From assembly GCA_949775045.1 (NCBI GenBank), contig OX459096.1, positions 40,334,158 through 40,398,157 of the forward strand: DNA of 64,000 bases, given 5' to 3'. The position numbers and the translations under genes are program-made. Within the stretch, counting starts at the first letter, position 1; every line of letters starts with the position of its first letter. Below the pieces are notes generated by a model. The model saw only the letters and a list, made by a program, of their open reading frames with translations, did no database searches and was not told the DNA's origin. Source of the DNA: Metridium senile. Taxonomy: Eukaryota; Cnidaria; Anthozoa; Actiniaria; Metridiidae. Positions 9,133 to 18,468 of this stretch are shown in pieces.

Positions 9133-10422
9133 ATGCTTACTTGTTCTGTGTTGTTGAGGAGACTAGTGGCAAATCGAGCTAGCACAATCTTATCAAAACG
9201 TCAACTCAGCGTTGCACGTTCCTCCCTCGCAAACAACATTGCAGTACCTATGGTTAGTACAAATGTTGGGCGTAAGTCGCTGTCTGTTCAATGGGAAGAT
9301 GGCAAGGCTCGGTTCCACTATCTATGGCTTCGTCATCACTGCCTTTGCAATGAGTGTGTGGATCCAAAGACCAAGCAAAGAATGGTCGATCTAGCACTTA
9401 TTCCTACTCAAACTAACCCTAAACATGTTGATGTCGCTTCTAATTCACTACAGATTATCTGGGAGGACGGGCATGAGACCTGTTTTGATGTATCCTGGCT
9501 GAAGGAGAATGCCTATGATGAGTTGCTGTCGGAAACAAAACACAGACAAGAGAGCAAGTACGGCAGCGTTGCCTATAAATCAGACGTAACTCTATGGAAT
9601 AAAGATGAAATCCTCTCAAAGCCCCCCAAAGAATTCACTTATCGCGACATAATGAATGCAGGCAACCATGCAATGCTGAACGAATCCCTGAATTCTCTCT
9701 TTCGCTATGGATATGTATTTGTAAACGAGACACCTCTAGATGAAGAATCAACACTCAAGATCGGCCAGAACATTGTGGGCCCTATTCGAGAGACTGTCGA
9801 AGGGCGCATATACGTGATAGAGAATAAAGCATTACAAAATTCAGATCTGTCTCACTTCTCTAATGCTTTACATGGACATACAGATTTCTCGTTCTACAGC
9901 GATCCTCCTGGGATACAAGTCTTGCACTGTACTCATCATCAAGGCACAGGTGGTATGAGTCTGTTGGTTGATGGGTTTAAAGCAGCCAAAACGCTCTACG
10001 AAGAAAATCCAGATGCATTCGAGATCTTGTCAAGTACCCCTTTGCGCTTCAAAAGCAGTCATTACTCCATCGAAAGCAATGGTACTATTTTAGAGTTGGA
10101 TCCATTTACGAAAGCACTAACAAGAATCCGCTGGAATAATTCCCGTATTGGTGCACTTACAAATGTAACACTCAACTTTGAAGAGATGGAAATGTTCTAC
10201 CAGGCAATGAGGTTGTTTGGATCGATTGTTCGCCGAGAAGAAAATGAATATTGGTTCAAGCTTACTCCTGGAAAGGTCCTTCTGATGGATAATCGAAGGC
10301 TTTTACACGGCCGATCAGCAATACAAGGGCCAAGAAAGCTGATGGGATACTACATCAGCGGCGATGATTACATTGGTAAATGGAAAGGAAATAAAATGAA
10401 ACTTAATAACAACACTAATTAA
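9133..10422 (+). CDS. Trimethyllysine / gamma-butyrobetaine dioxygenase-like, 429 aa
   Basis: Member of the Fe(II)/2-oxoglutarate hydroxylase pair of carnitine biosynthesis. An N-terminal domain carries a Cys-rich metal site (Cys70, Cys72, Cys75 in LRHHCLCNEC). The TauD-type catalytic domain has the iron facial triad His249-x-Asp251 (GHTDF) and His392 (LLHGR), with a 2OG-binding arginine in GPRKLMGYY near 402. EGTGG-like GTGGMSLLVDGF and the full length (human TMLHE about 421 aa) favour trimethyllysine dioxygenase, but BBOX1-type activity cannot be excluded. The first 35 residues are basic and Ser/Leu-rich with no acid until residue 47, fitting a mitochondrial presequence, as in TMLHE. The whole gene is one exon, unlike the many-exon vertebrate genes, which suggests a retrocopy or intron loss. 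Confidence 0.9.
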   Translation: MLTCSVLLRRLVANRASTILSKRQLSVARSSLANNIAVPMVSTNVGRKSLSVQWEDGKARFHYLWLRHHCLCNECVDPKTKQRMVDLALIPTQTNPKHVDVASNSLQIIWEDGHETCFDVSWLKENAYDELLSETKHRQESKYGSVAYKSDVTLWNKDEILSKPPKEFTYRDIMNAGNHAMLNESLNSLFRYGYVFVNETPLDEESTLKIGQNIVGPIRETVEGRIYVIENKALQNSDLSHFSNALHGHTDFSFYSDPPGIQVLHCTHHQGTGGMSLLVDGFKAAKTLYEENPDAFEILSSTPLRFKSSHYSIESNGTILELDPFTKALTRIRWNNSRIGALTNVTLNFEEMEMFYQAMRLFGSIVRREENEYWFKLTPGKVLLMDNRRLLHGRSAIQGPRKLMGYYISGDDYIGKWKGNKMKLNNNTN

Positions 10423-10580
10423 TTAGAACTGGGAACAGACTACCAAGACTTTATAATGTCTTGACTCTTCTATGTGACAGTTACCACGGTAATCACTTTA
10501 CTAAATCTTATAACTCTATAACCAATACTGTACGGTAAACCCAAATTTTTCACGGTTTTCGACTTAATTACATTAACATG

Positions 10581-10676
10581 ATAATATCAAATTTTGAGTC
10601 ATCCAGTGGGGGATTTATAAAAACAAACAGTAATTGATTTTATCTGTAAACTGAATGACTCAAAAGTTGATATTAT
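10581..10676. repeat. 96-bp foldback (inverted repeat)
   Basis: ATAATATCAAATTTTGAGTC at 10581 is matched by its reverse complement at 10655-10676 with one mismatch in 22. The loop is about 52 bp. It lies 160 bp after the dioxygenase stop codon and may be a small MITE. Confidence 0.75.
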
Positions 10677-10712
10677 GTAGGTTTCTATTTATCCCAATGC
10701 TTGGAAAATAGA

Positions 10713-10731
10713 GGGGGGGGGGGGGGGGGGG
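10713..10731 (+). repeat. Poly(G) tract of 19 bases
   Basis: A pure G run downstream of the dioxygenase gene. 10732-11362 beyond it is AT-rich with no recognised gene. Confidence 0.95.
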
Positions 10732-11371
10732 ATATTTGGTTTCATAGTCAAGGGTATTTTTTATAGCGGATGCTTGCACGTGAGATTAATATACAAACTA
10801 GACGCTTTTCTAGCGTGCACTCGATGGGCTAGATACATAGACACTAGCCTGAAGCAAAAACAGTAAGTCATATATAAATGAGCAAACAGATAACGCTTTA
10901 AGGAGACACCAGAGTCAGAGGCTTTTATTTTAGACATCTTAGACCATCTTAGCCAGCTTGGTGTTTTGATTCATTGTCTCTTATTTCCTACATTGCCTCT
11001 AAAAACAACTTGGAAAACAGCATTAAAAATGTTTCATATTAAACAAAGCTATGCTGAGACACTATTAGGAAAATGTGAACAAATAAATTGGTTAATTGAT
11101 GTTTAAAAAAAAACATTTTAAAATATTCACAAAAATAAAAAAATAATCACTATATTACAATACTAGTTGTTACATCATGCAAGTGAAATGTTGCGAGTAC
11201 AAAATGGTATAATGAAATAATAGTTTATTGCACGATGATAGTTATAAAAAGGCCACTTCTACTTTAAAAAAATTGTAAAAAATTCATTGTTTCCAGTGGT
11301 GGCGGAATGACATGAAAAGTGGAGGATAATGAAAATGTTCCTAGTATTTTGTTTGACAGCTGACAAATTGC

Positions 11372-11981
11372 TACCCTGGTTCCAGAGGGGCTTTCGTTTA
11401 TAGGGAATTAATATTAGTCGCTTCGCGATGAAGCGACGATGATCGAGTCGCGGAGCGATGAGCCCCTCTGGTCACTCGAATCAAATTTTTCCGGCTTTCC
11501 GGAAAAAGTTTATCCGCTTCCTGATTGGCTAGTCATTTGATCGCCATAGGAACCACCAAAGGTCATTTTTGATTGGCCCTAAATGCAGATTATGACGCAT
11601 CTTATGCTAAACCGGTTTCTACAATTACAATTACAATTGGTATATTTCACAACGCTAAACAGTTCGAGCTAGCATCAAAATACACAGAAATACGGGAGCT
11701 AAATTATGTGCAGGAGGAAGCAATTTACCATTTTATTAAGAGAAGAGATGTATTCTCAGTTTTGCCAACTGGATAAAGAAAATCGTAGACATATGCAAAT
11801 TTGGCACTATAAACCGGTTTGACAGGAAATGACGTGAAACAAACACCGTCCGTTGGAGATGTCTCAAGTGGCCAGAGGTTTGTAGAACGATACTCTAACA
11901 AACAAAAAGAAATACATTGAAAATAGTCCTCGAAACTACTTTAAATCGTAAAAATTTCTCAAACCTCTGGCATCCAGGGTA
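11372..11981. mobile_element. 610-bp DNA transposon with TACCCTGG ends and 9-bp TSD
   Basis: The element begins TACCCTGGTTCCAGAGG and ends with the near-complement CCTCTGGCATCCAGGGTA. It is flanked by identical 9-bp target duplications, ACAAATTGC (11363-11371 and 11982-11990). It carries a helicase remnant but no transposase, so it is non-autonomous. A 109-bp relative lies at 35393-35501, a fragment of its right end occurs near 21590-21650, and the element at 16691-16870 has similar TAGCCTG ends. Confidence 0.85.
11573..11797 (+). pseudogene. RecQ-like helicase N-terminal remnant
   Basis: The frame ends RELNYVQEEAIYHFIKRRD then VFSVLPTG followed by a stop. The Q-motif-like QEEA and the VFSVLPTG block match the start of an SF2 (RecQ-like) helicase. 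Walker A should continue after PTG, but TAA falls there, followed by codons for RKS where GKS is expected. It sits wholly inside the TACCCTGG element and probably is cargo of a longer autonomous relative. Too short and broken to be functional. Confidence 0.55.
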
Positions 11982-11990
11982 ACAAATTGC

Positions 11991-13720
11991 TAGTTTACAA
12001 ACAAGACATCAAATTTCAGGGGTGACACTTCAACAATTCAGTAGTAATGTGTGGTATGTTTTTAGTACAGAAGGTGTGGGGAATAAACAGCCACTTAGCA
12101 CATCCAGATATCGTGCTACTCCTTAAACTCCTTGAAAACTCCTTAGATTTTGTCTACTGACATCAGCACGAACCCTGTTAATTGCAAAAATACCATAGCA
12201 AGCCTAAATCAAGGCAATGATCATGTTGTTTAATATTTCAGGTGTAATTAGCTCGTCAGTGATCAATTATGTAAGAGGTCAAAAGCTCAGTCAGTAAATC
12301 AGGAGAAGAGCTTATGGCGAAATCATCAGAACTACTAAATCTTGTGTCATCTCAAGGTGATAAGCGGTTAGCTTGAATCGGCCTCAAGTCACTCACTGCA
12401 CAATTTAGAGAACTTGTTCAACTTCACTGGGATTATTTGTTAAAGGTACATCTTTTAATGACGTAATTTAAAAAAATGCGACAATTTTCAGTATATCCTA
12501 TCTGATCCGGCGACAAATGGAACTCATTGATCAGCTACAAGTATAAAAATTCATAAACTCAAAATGATAACCATAATTTCAACCATAACAACCACAGTCA
12601 GAGTTTGAATCCATACCTATTAGCGTGTAGTAAAAAAAAGTTCAATCTACTCAATCAAAGTATTGATTTCGAGGGCATAAATTTGACACGCGGGAAATCG
12701 TAATATTTTCTCTAGGAAAATATTCGTCCCTTGATATTTCCAAAACGCTCTCATTAATTTTTTTCATATTGCAATATGTTGGGGGGCCTTGACCCACACT
12801 AACGATTGATGCATGTCGTATTAAAAGTTTAGATCAATGTTTTGAGAAAATAAGCGATAAACTATTTCCATGACGTCATCACTCGTCACAACGAAAACGC
12901 TGGCTCACACCAACTTTATATTTTTGGAAACTTTAGTCTATGCCTGATATCGTGTGAAAATGGCTAGCAAATCGGATTATTCCAAAAGAAGTTACAGCCG
13001 TCTGAATGCGGCTAGGTGTACCATAAAAACATTGCGCCGAGCCTCTTTAATTCAGTTTTTCTTACAATATAAATATTTACAGTCAAAACACCTGAATCGT
13101 GAACACGTAGAACTCATTATTGAGTTTAGTTTTCGAAATTTCTTTCCATTAATCGATTTGAACTTGGAATATTAAAAACGAAGATTTCATTATTCAAAAC
13201 AAGAATTTATTTATTTATAAGGCTTTCCACATGTGTGGGAGACCACAACAACAGAGCTAGGCTCCAAAAATGAGTGACTCGAAATATTTTGAGTGGCTCG
13301 AAGAATAGTTTGAAAGTTCGATTGTTGATTGGACATTCGAGTCTGCTAATATGGAAACACAAGAAATATTAAAAATGCAAACAGACATCTAACCTTACCA
13401 TTGATATATTCTTCCTAATTTATTCTTTTGTAATTTAGAATTTGTGCACATAGATTTGTAAACAAATTCACGCTCTTCATCAAACAGTTCTTCAGTATTA
13501 AAAATACAGTCTCTCAAAAACTTGAAACAAATAATTATGAGCTTACTTTATCGGTGCGTGTTTATTTTCCTGAGCTAGGTTTTCTTCTTTTCATATTTTG
13601 GGTCATAACTCAACTGCCAAGCCACAGGCAGCCCAACTACTCGATCTTTGGAATTTTTTAAAGCGAATATAAAATGAATTTTTTCGTGTTTTGTAAATTA
13701 GCGAAAAAATATTCTCTCGA
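11991..13720. other. Non-coding AT-rich spacer
   Basis: No supported exon. A 73-codon frame near 12954 is not bounded by splice or homology signals and is probably chance. CACAGGCAGCCCAACTA (13623-13639) recurs in complement near 24078. Confidence 0.5.
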
Positions 13721-13840
13721 TGGTAGGTATACTACCTAGGGAATTGTTTGTAGGTTTATTAGGGGTGTTGTAGGTTATGTATTTAGTAGCGTTACGGAAT
13801 GTATACCACTGGGTGTTGCATAGTAGTGGAGGCGGGCTTA

Positions 13841-13960
13841 ATGGTTTTCAGAGTTCCCCAGGGTAATTCCGTATGCGGGAGTATATAAGGACAGTGATAT
13901 GAAGCAATAATCTCTTGAAGGCATCTCTCTGAAGTACTCTTGTGCTGTTAAACGTAAATT
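13841..13960 (+). promoter_or_regulatory. Possible TATA promoter of a mobile element
   Basis: GGGAGTATATAAGGACAGTG gives a good TATA box near 13880 followed about 30 bp on by a purine-rich start region. It lies upstream of the recombinase remnant and may be the promoter or LTR-like end of that element. Inference only. Confidence 0.3.
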
Positions 13961-14544
13961 TTATAATTGAAGGCCATTTCATTCAAATCATAATGTATGG
14001 ATTAATGAAATCTTTATCACATATGGATTCAGCCTTGTTGCCGAGCACAAGTGCCTATTAATCGGGAAGACATGCAGATTTAATAGTGTACTCTTGTTCG
14101 CCGCAGTTAATTAAAACATGAACTTAATTGTAATATCCAGTATGTATTTATTCCTGTAATTGCTTTCTTCTATCAGACATGAATAAATGAGATGCCCACC
14201 ACCTAATTTGTTGTCCTGTAGTTATTATGTAATGCAGTTTAGCTATTAAATGCTTTATACTCGTTCAGAAGTGAAAAGAGTATAAGGGTAATTCATCTTG
14301 GCGTTCTCTTGAGTCGCTTACCGAATTTTTATTTTTGTTAATGATTTGTTTATTTCTATTTTTTCAGGTCGTTTGGATTGCAAAGATACTGGTATACTTT
14401 GATGTTGCCTAGTTTGTTAAACTTTATATTCTCCTGAATTAAATATTTTTGTTTTGCTCAAGGGTGTATGTTTGTTGTCATTCTGTTTTGGTTTCAGACA
14501 AGGAGGTATTCATTCGCGTTTAGTTTGGAACCATCCATGATTGT

Positions 14545-14800
14545 ACGAGTTATTATGGGACCATCTGTGCCCGTTTTTTGTATTACTATGGGACTGTGTG
14601 TGCCCGTCTGTGTATTATGGGACCATCTGTGCTCATTGAAGATATTTTTGGGACTATCTGTGCCCGTTTTTGTGTTACTATGGGACCAACTGTGCCCGTC
14701 TGTGTATTATGGGACTACCTGTGCCCGTTGAAGATATTTTGGGACCATCTGTGCCCGTGTGTTTATTATGAGACCATTGCGTCCATTTGTGTTATCATAT
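14545..14800 (+). repeat. Minisatellite of TATGGGACCATCTGTGCCCG units
   Basis: About eight irregular copies of a core ATTATGGGACCATCTGTGCC, separated by T-rich or GAAGATATTT linkers. It occupies what may be the intron before the recombinase exon (acceptor at 14899). Confidence 0.85.
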
Positions 14801-14899
14801 GACCATCTTTTATACTACCTCTTGAGCAAAATATTTGTTATTGATTTTTCTTTCACTCTTACTAACATGTTTATTCTCATTGTATTAGATATTTTTCAG

Positions 14900-15697
14900 T
14901 CTCAGATGTGGATCGACCGAATTTGACGAGACAATTCCTCCTCACCCACAAGGAATTTCAGATGCGGTAAAGCAGACGGTATTCGCCTCAAAAGCGGACG
15001 GGACTGTGAGGACCTACATCAGTGGATTCAATGGGTGGAAACGTTGATGAATGCTTGCAAACGAAACCTTTCTAAACCTAAGGATAGAAAAGAACCTATT
15101 ACACCCGAGATGTTACGCTCTTTGGCCGAGAAACTCAAAGATAAGTCTTGTGTTGCTAGTCTAAGGACTCTTGTTATGTGCTTGATTGGCTTTGCAGGAT
15201 TTTTTCGTTTCAGCGAGTTATGTTCTATTAGTGCCTGTGATATTCGTTTCTATTCATCACATTGTTCAATCTTTCTAGAGTCTTCTAAGACGGACCAGCT
15301 GAGAGAGGGTGCATGGATCAACATCTCCAGGACAGGAAACATGACTTGCCCAGTGTCTGCCTTGGAAAAGTACATATCAGCAGCCGAGATTCAACTTGAT
15401 GAAGATCTTCCCTTGTTTCGTGCTTTGGCCCCTCCCAACAGGAAAGTCCGCAGCCAGGGTATAAGTTACACCAGAGCAAGAGAGCTTGTCAAGGAGGGAT
15501 TTAAAGACATCACCGACGTTTTTGAAATAAGTCTACACAGTCTGCGATCAGGTGGAGCGACTGCCGCTGCCAATGCTGGTATTCCAGATCGTCTATTTAA
15601 AAGACATGGACGATGGGCTAGTGAAAACGCTAAAGACTCTTACGTAAAAGACAGTTTAAACTCGTTACTATCTGTATCTCGTTCATTAGGAATTTAA
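14900..15697 (+). pseudogene. Tyrosine recombinase (Crypton/DIRS-like), frameshifted
   Basis: An acceptor (ATTTTTCAG at 14899) opens a frame with ADGTVRTYISGF, a SAM-like N-terminal recombinase block, that meets tandem stops just after TGGAAACGT (about 15042). The catalytic domain continues in another frame from about 15035 to the stop at 15697. The catalytic set is visible: Arg in FFRFSEL, His-x-x-Arg in HSLRSGGAT, His in RHGRW and the tyrosine nucleophile in DSYVKDS. A one-base loss near 15044 explains the break, giving a dead copy or a sequence error. XerD-like proteins of this kind are carried by Crypton and DIRS/Ngaro elements; no reverse transcriptase is seen nearby. Confidence 0.75.
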
Positions 15698-16009
15698 TTA
15701 CCGAGCCCAGCAGGTCGAGGGTTGTGATTCATAGGGCTGGGGTTTTTCCCCTAATTATCGCTACGAGTGCGTTGGGGTTTTTTCATCCGATGAATACTCG
15801 TTCACTCCCTTAGTAAGAAGTTATTACGTTATATACAGAAATGAAACTATATCTCGAATGTAATTTGTTATGAACGTTCAATTATTGTCACGAAATAAAC
15901 TATTAGCGGTCTCAAGCCGATCACGCCGTATCCAATAATGGTGTTGTGTTTATTGATGTTTATTGTTTCCGCACGCGAGATGGTTGTTAGGTTGTTATTT
16001 AAGAGAGAG

Positions 16010-16160
16010 TCACTTTTTAACGCGCGCCTCGCGCCATATTGAACAAAAGCTTTTTGTTATTCTTTGAGCGCGCGGGCGCTCTTTCTGTGGTGTATTTGTT
16101 TGAATGCGCGCGGATGGGATTCCTGTGGCTTTTCGCACGCTATTTGCTCGACAACTCGCG
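16010..16160 (+). repeat. Dispersed repeat, inverted copy at 23914-24050
   Basis: TTTTTAACGCGCG, GCGCCATATTG, GTGTATTTGTTTGAATGCG and GGGATTCCTGTGGCTTTT appear here in this order. They recur in reverse complement at 23914-24050. Both copies have a homopolymer C/G run about 130 bp further along. This is an unclassified element in opposite orientations. Confidence 0.7.
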
Positions 16161-16690
16161 CGGTGTCGAAGAGTAGTATTTCTTGCATTTCACTTTTATT
16201 TATTTTTTTTATTTTTTTTTTTACAAAATTCGCCAAACTATGTTGGGCAGGGAAATCCCACAGAGAGGATCTCCAGTAACGGGTCCCCCCCCCCCCCTCC
16301 AAAAAAAAAAACGATTGTTAAAATTACTAAAAACTCAAAGAAAGAAACCAGGTTTTTTTATTTGTATTTCAGCTAGTAACAGTGTATATTACAAAATACG
16401 TCAATAAAAAGTAATCATTAGAGTGTAATAGATCTCAATTGTGATGTAGAGACAATATAGTACAAAAGAACCAAAGAGTAATAGTGCTAGTACTCTAAAG
16501 CGTGTTCAGCACGGTTTAATGAAAACCACTCAAATACTCTATTGTGCAACAGTCATCCAGTAATGATACACAGATGAATTAAGCAATCTGTTTGTAACAA
16601 ATGATATAATTATGAATGCATTCCAAAACCTTTGAAATCAAAAGAAAATGGGCGTGATAGATCAGTAAACAACTTAAAAACCTCGTGCTC

Positions 16691-16870
16691 TAGCCTGCGG
16701 TGCAGACTTTTACTTTTTTTGTCGAATATTTTGAGCGCAACAATTTCGTTCCCAGGGCCCTCTCTCTTCGTTTTTGGGTGGGGCGGGAAATGGCCTCACC
16801 CAAAAGCGAAGGAAGAGAGCCCTGGGAACGAGGTTGTGAGCGCAAAAAAAAGAGTCTGCGCAGCAGGCTA
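16691..16870. mobile_element. 180-bp foldback element with near-perfect 9-bp TSD
   Basis: Termini TAGCCTGCGGTGCAGAC and its near-complement GTCTGCGCAGCAGGCTA enclose a second inner pair (GTTCCCAGGGCCCTCTCTCTTCG and complement). The flanks CTCGTGCTC and CACGTGCTC agree in 8 of 9 bases. The element can fold almost end to end. Confidence 0.8.
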
Positions 16871-17257
16871 CACGTGCTCGGTCTTCCAATGAAATTCAAG
16901 ACCGACGTGGCCAGTTTAATATTTACCAGATCCTGAACGGCATAACGAAAATCACGGAAAAATCACGGAAATCACGCTTTCTGATTGATTGAGGCGCGTG
17001 CTTTATGAGAGCACACGTCACGCGCGTTTGCATGTTGATCAATTTCTATTTTATTTGCAGTTATAAAGCATCGGGGATTGTCAGAACACTCGAGAGATGT
17101 TGAGTGTTGAGTCTTAAAATTTCTCTCGTCTTCTTACAACCCCAGTGCAGTGCTTTATAACTGCAAACAGCAAGCGCGCGCGTTTTCTAACTCGTTTTCT
17201 ATTTCTTCAATGGAAAGGACCTTCTGTGACATCACCTTCGGGATAGTTTGTCGAAAA

Positions 17258-17330
17258 GACCTCGTGGCCTAATGGATAAGGCACCTGACTTCGGATCAGG
17301 TGATTCCAGGTTCGAGTCCTGGCGGGGTCG
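17258..17330 (+). tRNA. tRNA-Arg, anticodon UCG
   Basis: A 73-nt cloverleaf without intron. The acceptor arm GACCTCG pairs with CGGGGTC, with one G-T pair. The D arm is GCC-TAATGGATAA-GGC. The anticodon arm CCTGA/TCAGG encloses the loop CTTCGGA, giving anticodon TCG (reads CGA and other CGN codons). The T arm CCAGG/CCTGG encloses TTCGAGT. A and B boxes are intact. A run of six T about 10 bp downstream is a likely RNA polymerase III stop. Confidence 0.96.
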
Positions 17331-17338
17331 AATATATA

Positions 17339-17358
17339 CGGTTTTTTATCTTTTTTGC
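17339..17358 (+). terminator. Pol III T-run terminator after tRNA-Arg
   Basis: CGGTTTTTTATCTTTTTT starts about 10 bp past the tRNA 3' end and contains two T runs of six. Confidence 0.75.
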
Positions 17359-17526
17359 TTTAAAAAAATAAAGGATAAATATTTTCAATGAATACTTTCT
17401 GAATCCTTTCTCGGGCAAAGCCCAGGAGGACACAGAGAGAAACCGTGTCCCCCCGACCACATAACACACATACTACGTTAATATTCTAATCATACTTAAA
17501 TATACACAACTCACATGTTGATTTTT

Positions 17527-17818
17527 CCCGGGGGGGGTACTCCCTTATATTTACTATACGGGGACGTTCCGCCAAATAGGGTATGGTTTTTTGCCTTGAA
17601 GTCTTGAATAGGGTATACAATTTAGCCTAATTTGTCTTAAATTGCCTTACCTAGGGTATACAATTTCCCCCTTGAGTCTTGGATAGGGTCTACTTTTTAC
17701 CAATTTGTCTTGAAATAGGGTGCATATTTTTAGGATTCTGCTGTCTTAAATAGGGTCAGGGTTTAGAGGTACCAGCGGAACGTCCCCGTCAGAAACTGGG
17801 TCAAGTACCCCCCCCGGG
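17527..17818. mobile_element. 292-bp MITE with 8-bp TSD (hAT-like)
   Basis: It opens CCCGGGGGGGGTACTC and closes with the near-complement AAGTACCCCCCCCGGG. A second matched pair is GGGGACGTTCCGC and GCGGAACGTCCCCG. TGATTTTT flanks both ends exactly (17519-17526, 17819-17826), an 8-bp duplication as made by hAT-type transposases. The interior has about six copies of a CTTGAATAGGGTATACAATT-like unit. Non-coding. Confidence 0.85.
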
Positions 17819-18468
17819 TGATTTTTACGGAGAGAGGAAGACCGGATTACCCGGAGAGAAACCCTCGAAACGTCAGTAAAGTCAACATTGTTTACGGTGT
17901 ACAAATCTTATGTTACCCGGCCCGTTTGAAACACAGTTATTTTAGCTATTGTTATTGATTTTCACATGAATGGAAGGCTAGCGAGCTGTCATGAACAATA
18001 GTTAATTAAATTGGTTGCTAGTCTTCAATCATTGTATAAATTAATCTAATTGGTTTAAAGAATTAATAACATGATATCGTTATGTATATCGGTTTGACCT
18101 TACAAGAGTAAGGAATGATAAAGGTGGTAAACACACCTTTTAACAATTATGAAACTAATCGTTAATAAGAAAAGATAATAGTCTCACATGAACACACTTC
18201 GACTGTTTCTTGATACATTATACTCAGAGATTCTCAGTTACTGTTCGGTAGTAGTATTGCTCTTATTTGTAATTATGGTCTATAGTTTTATAATGATTAC
18301 TTTGCTATCACTATATTTTTATTCATTTACAAGCAACACCTTGTGCTTTGCCGCCCTATTTATTGTAGAAATGAGTGGCAATGTCAAATAGCAAGTAATG
18401 TCATTAAGGTATGCCATAGTTAAAATAATAGAGGTCACACAGGCTTGAACTAGTCAGAGTTATTATTA

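Noticed and set aside
12954..13175. 73-codon frame beginning MKMASKSDYSKRS
   Set aside because: No homology I can see, no splice or promoter support, and length within chance for AT-rich DNA.
18188..18391. 67-codon hydrophobic frame upstream of the methyltransferase
   Set aside because: The hydrophobic bias follows from T-rich sequence; no conserved pattern or support.
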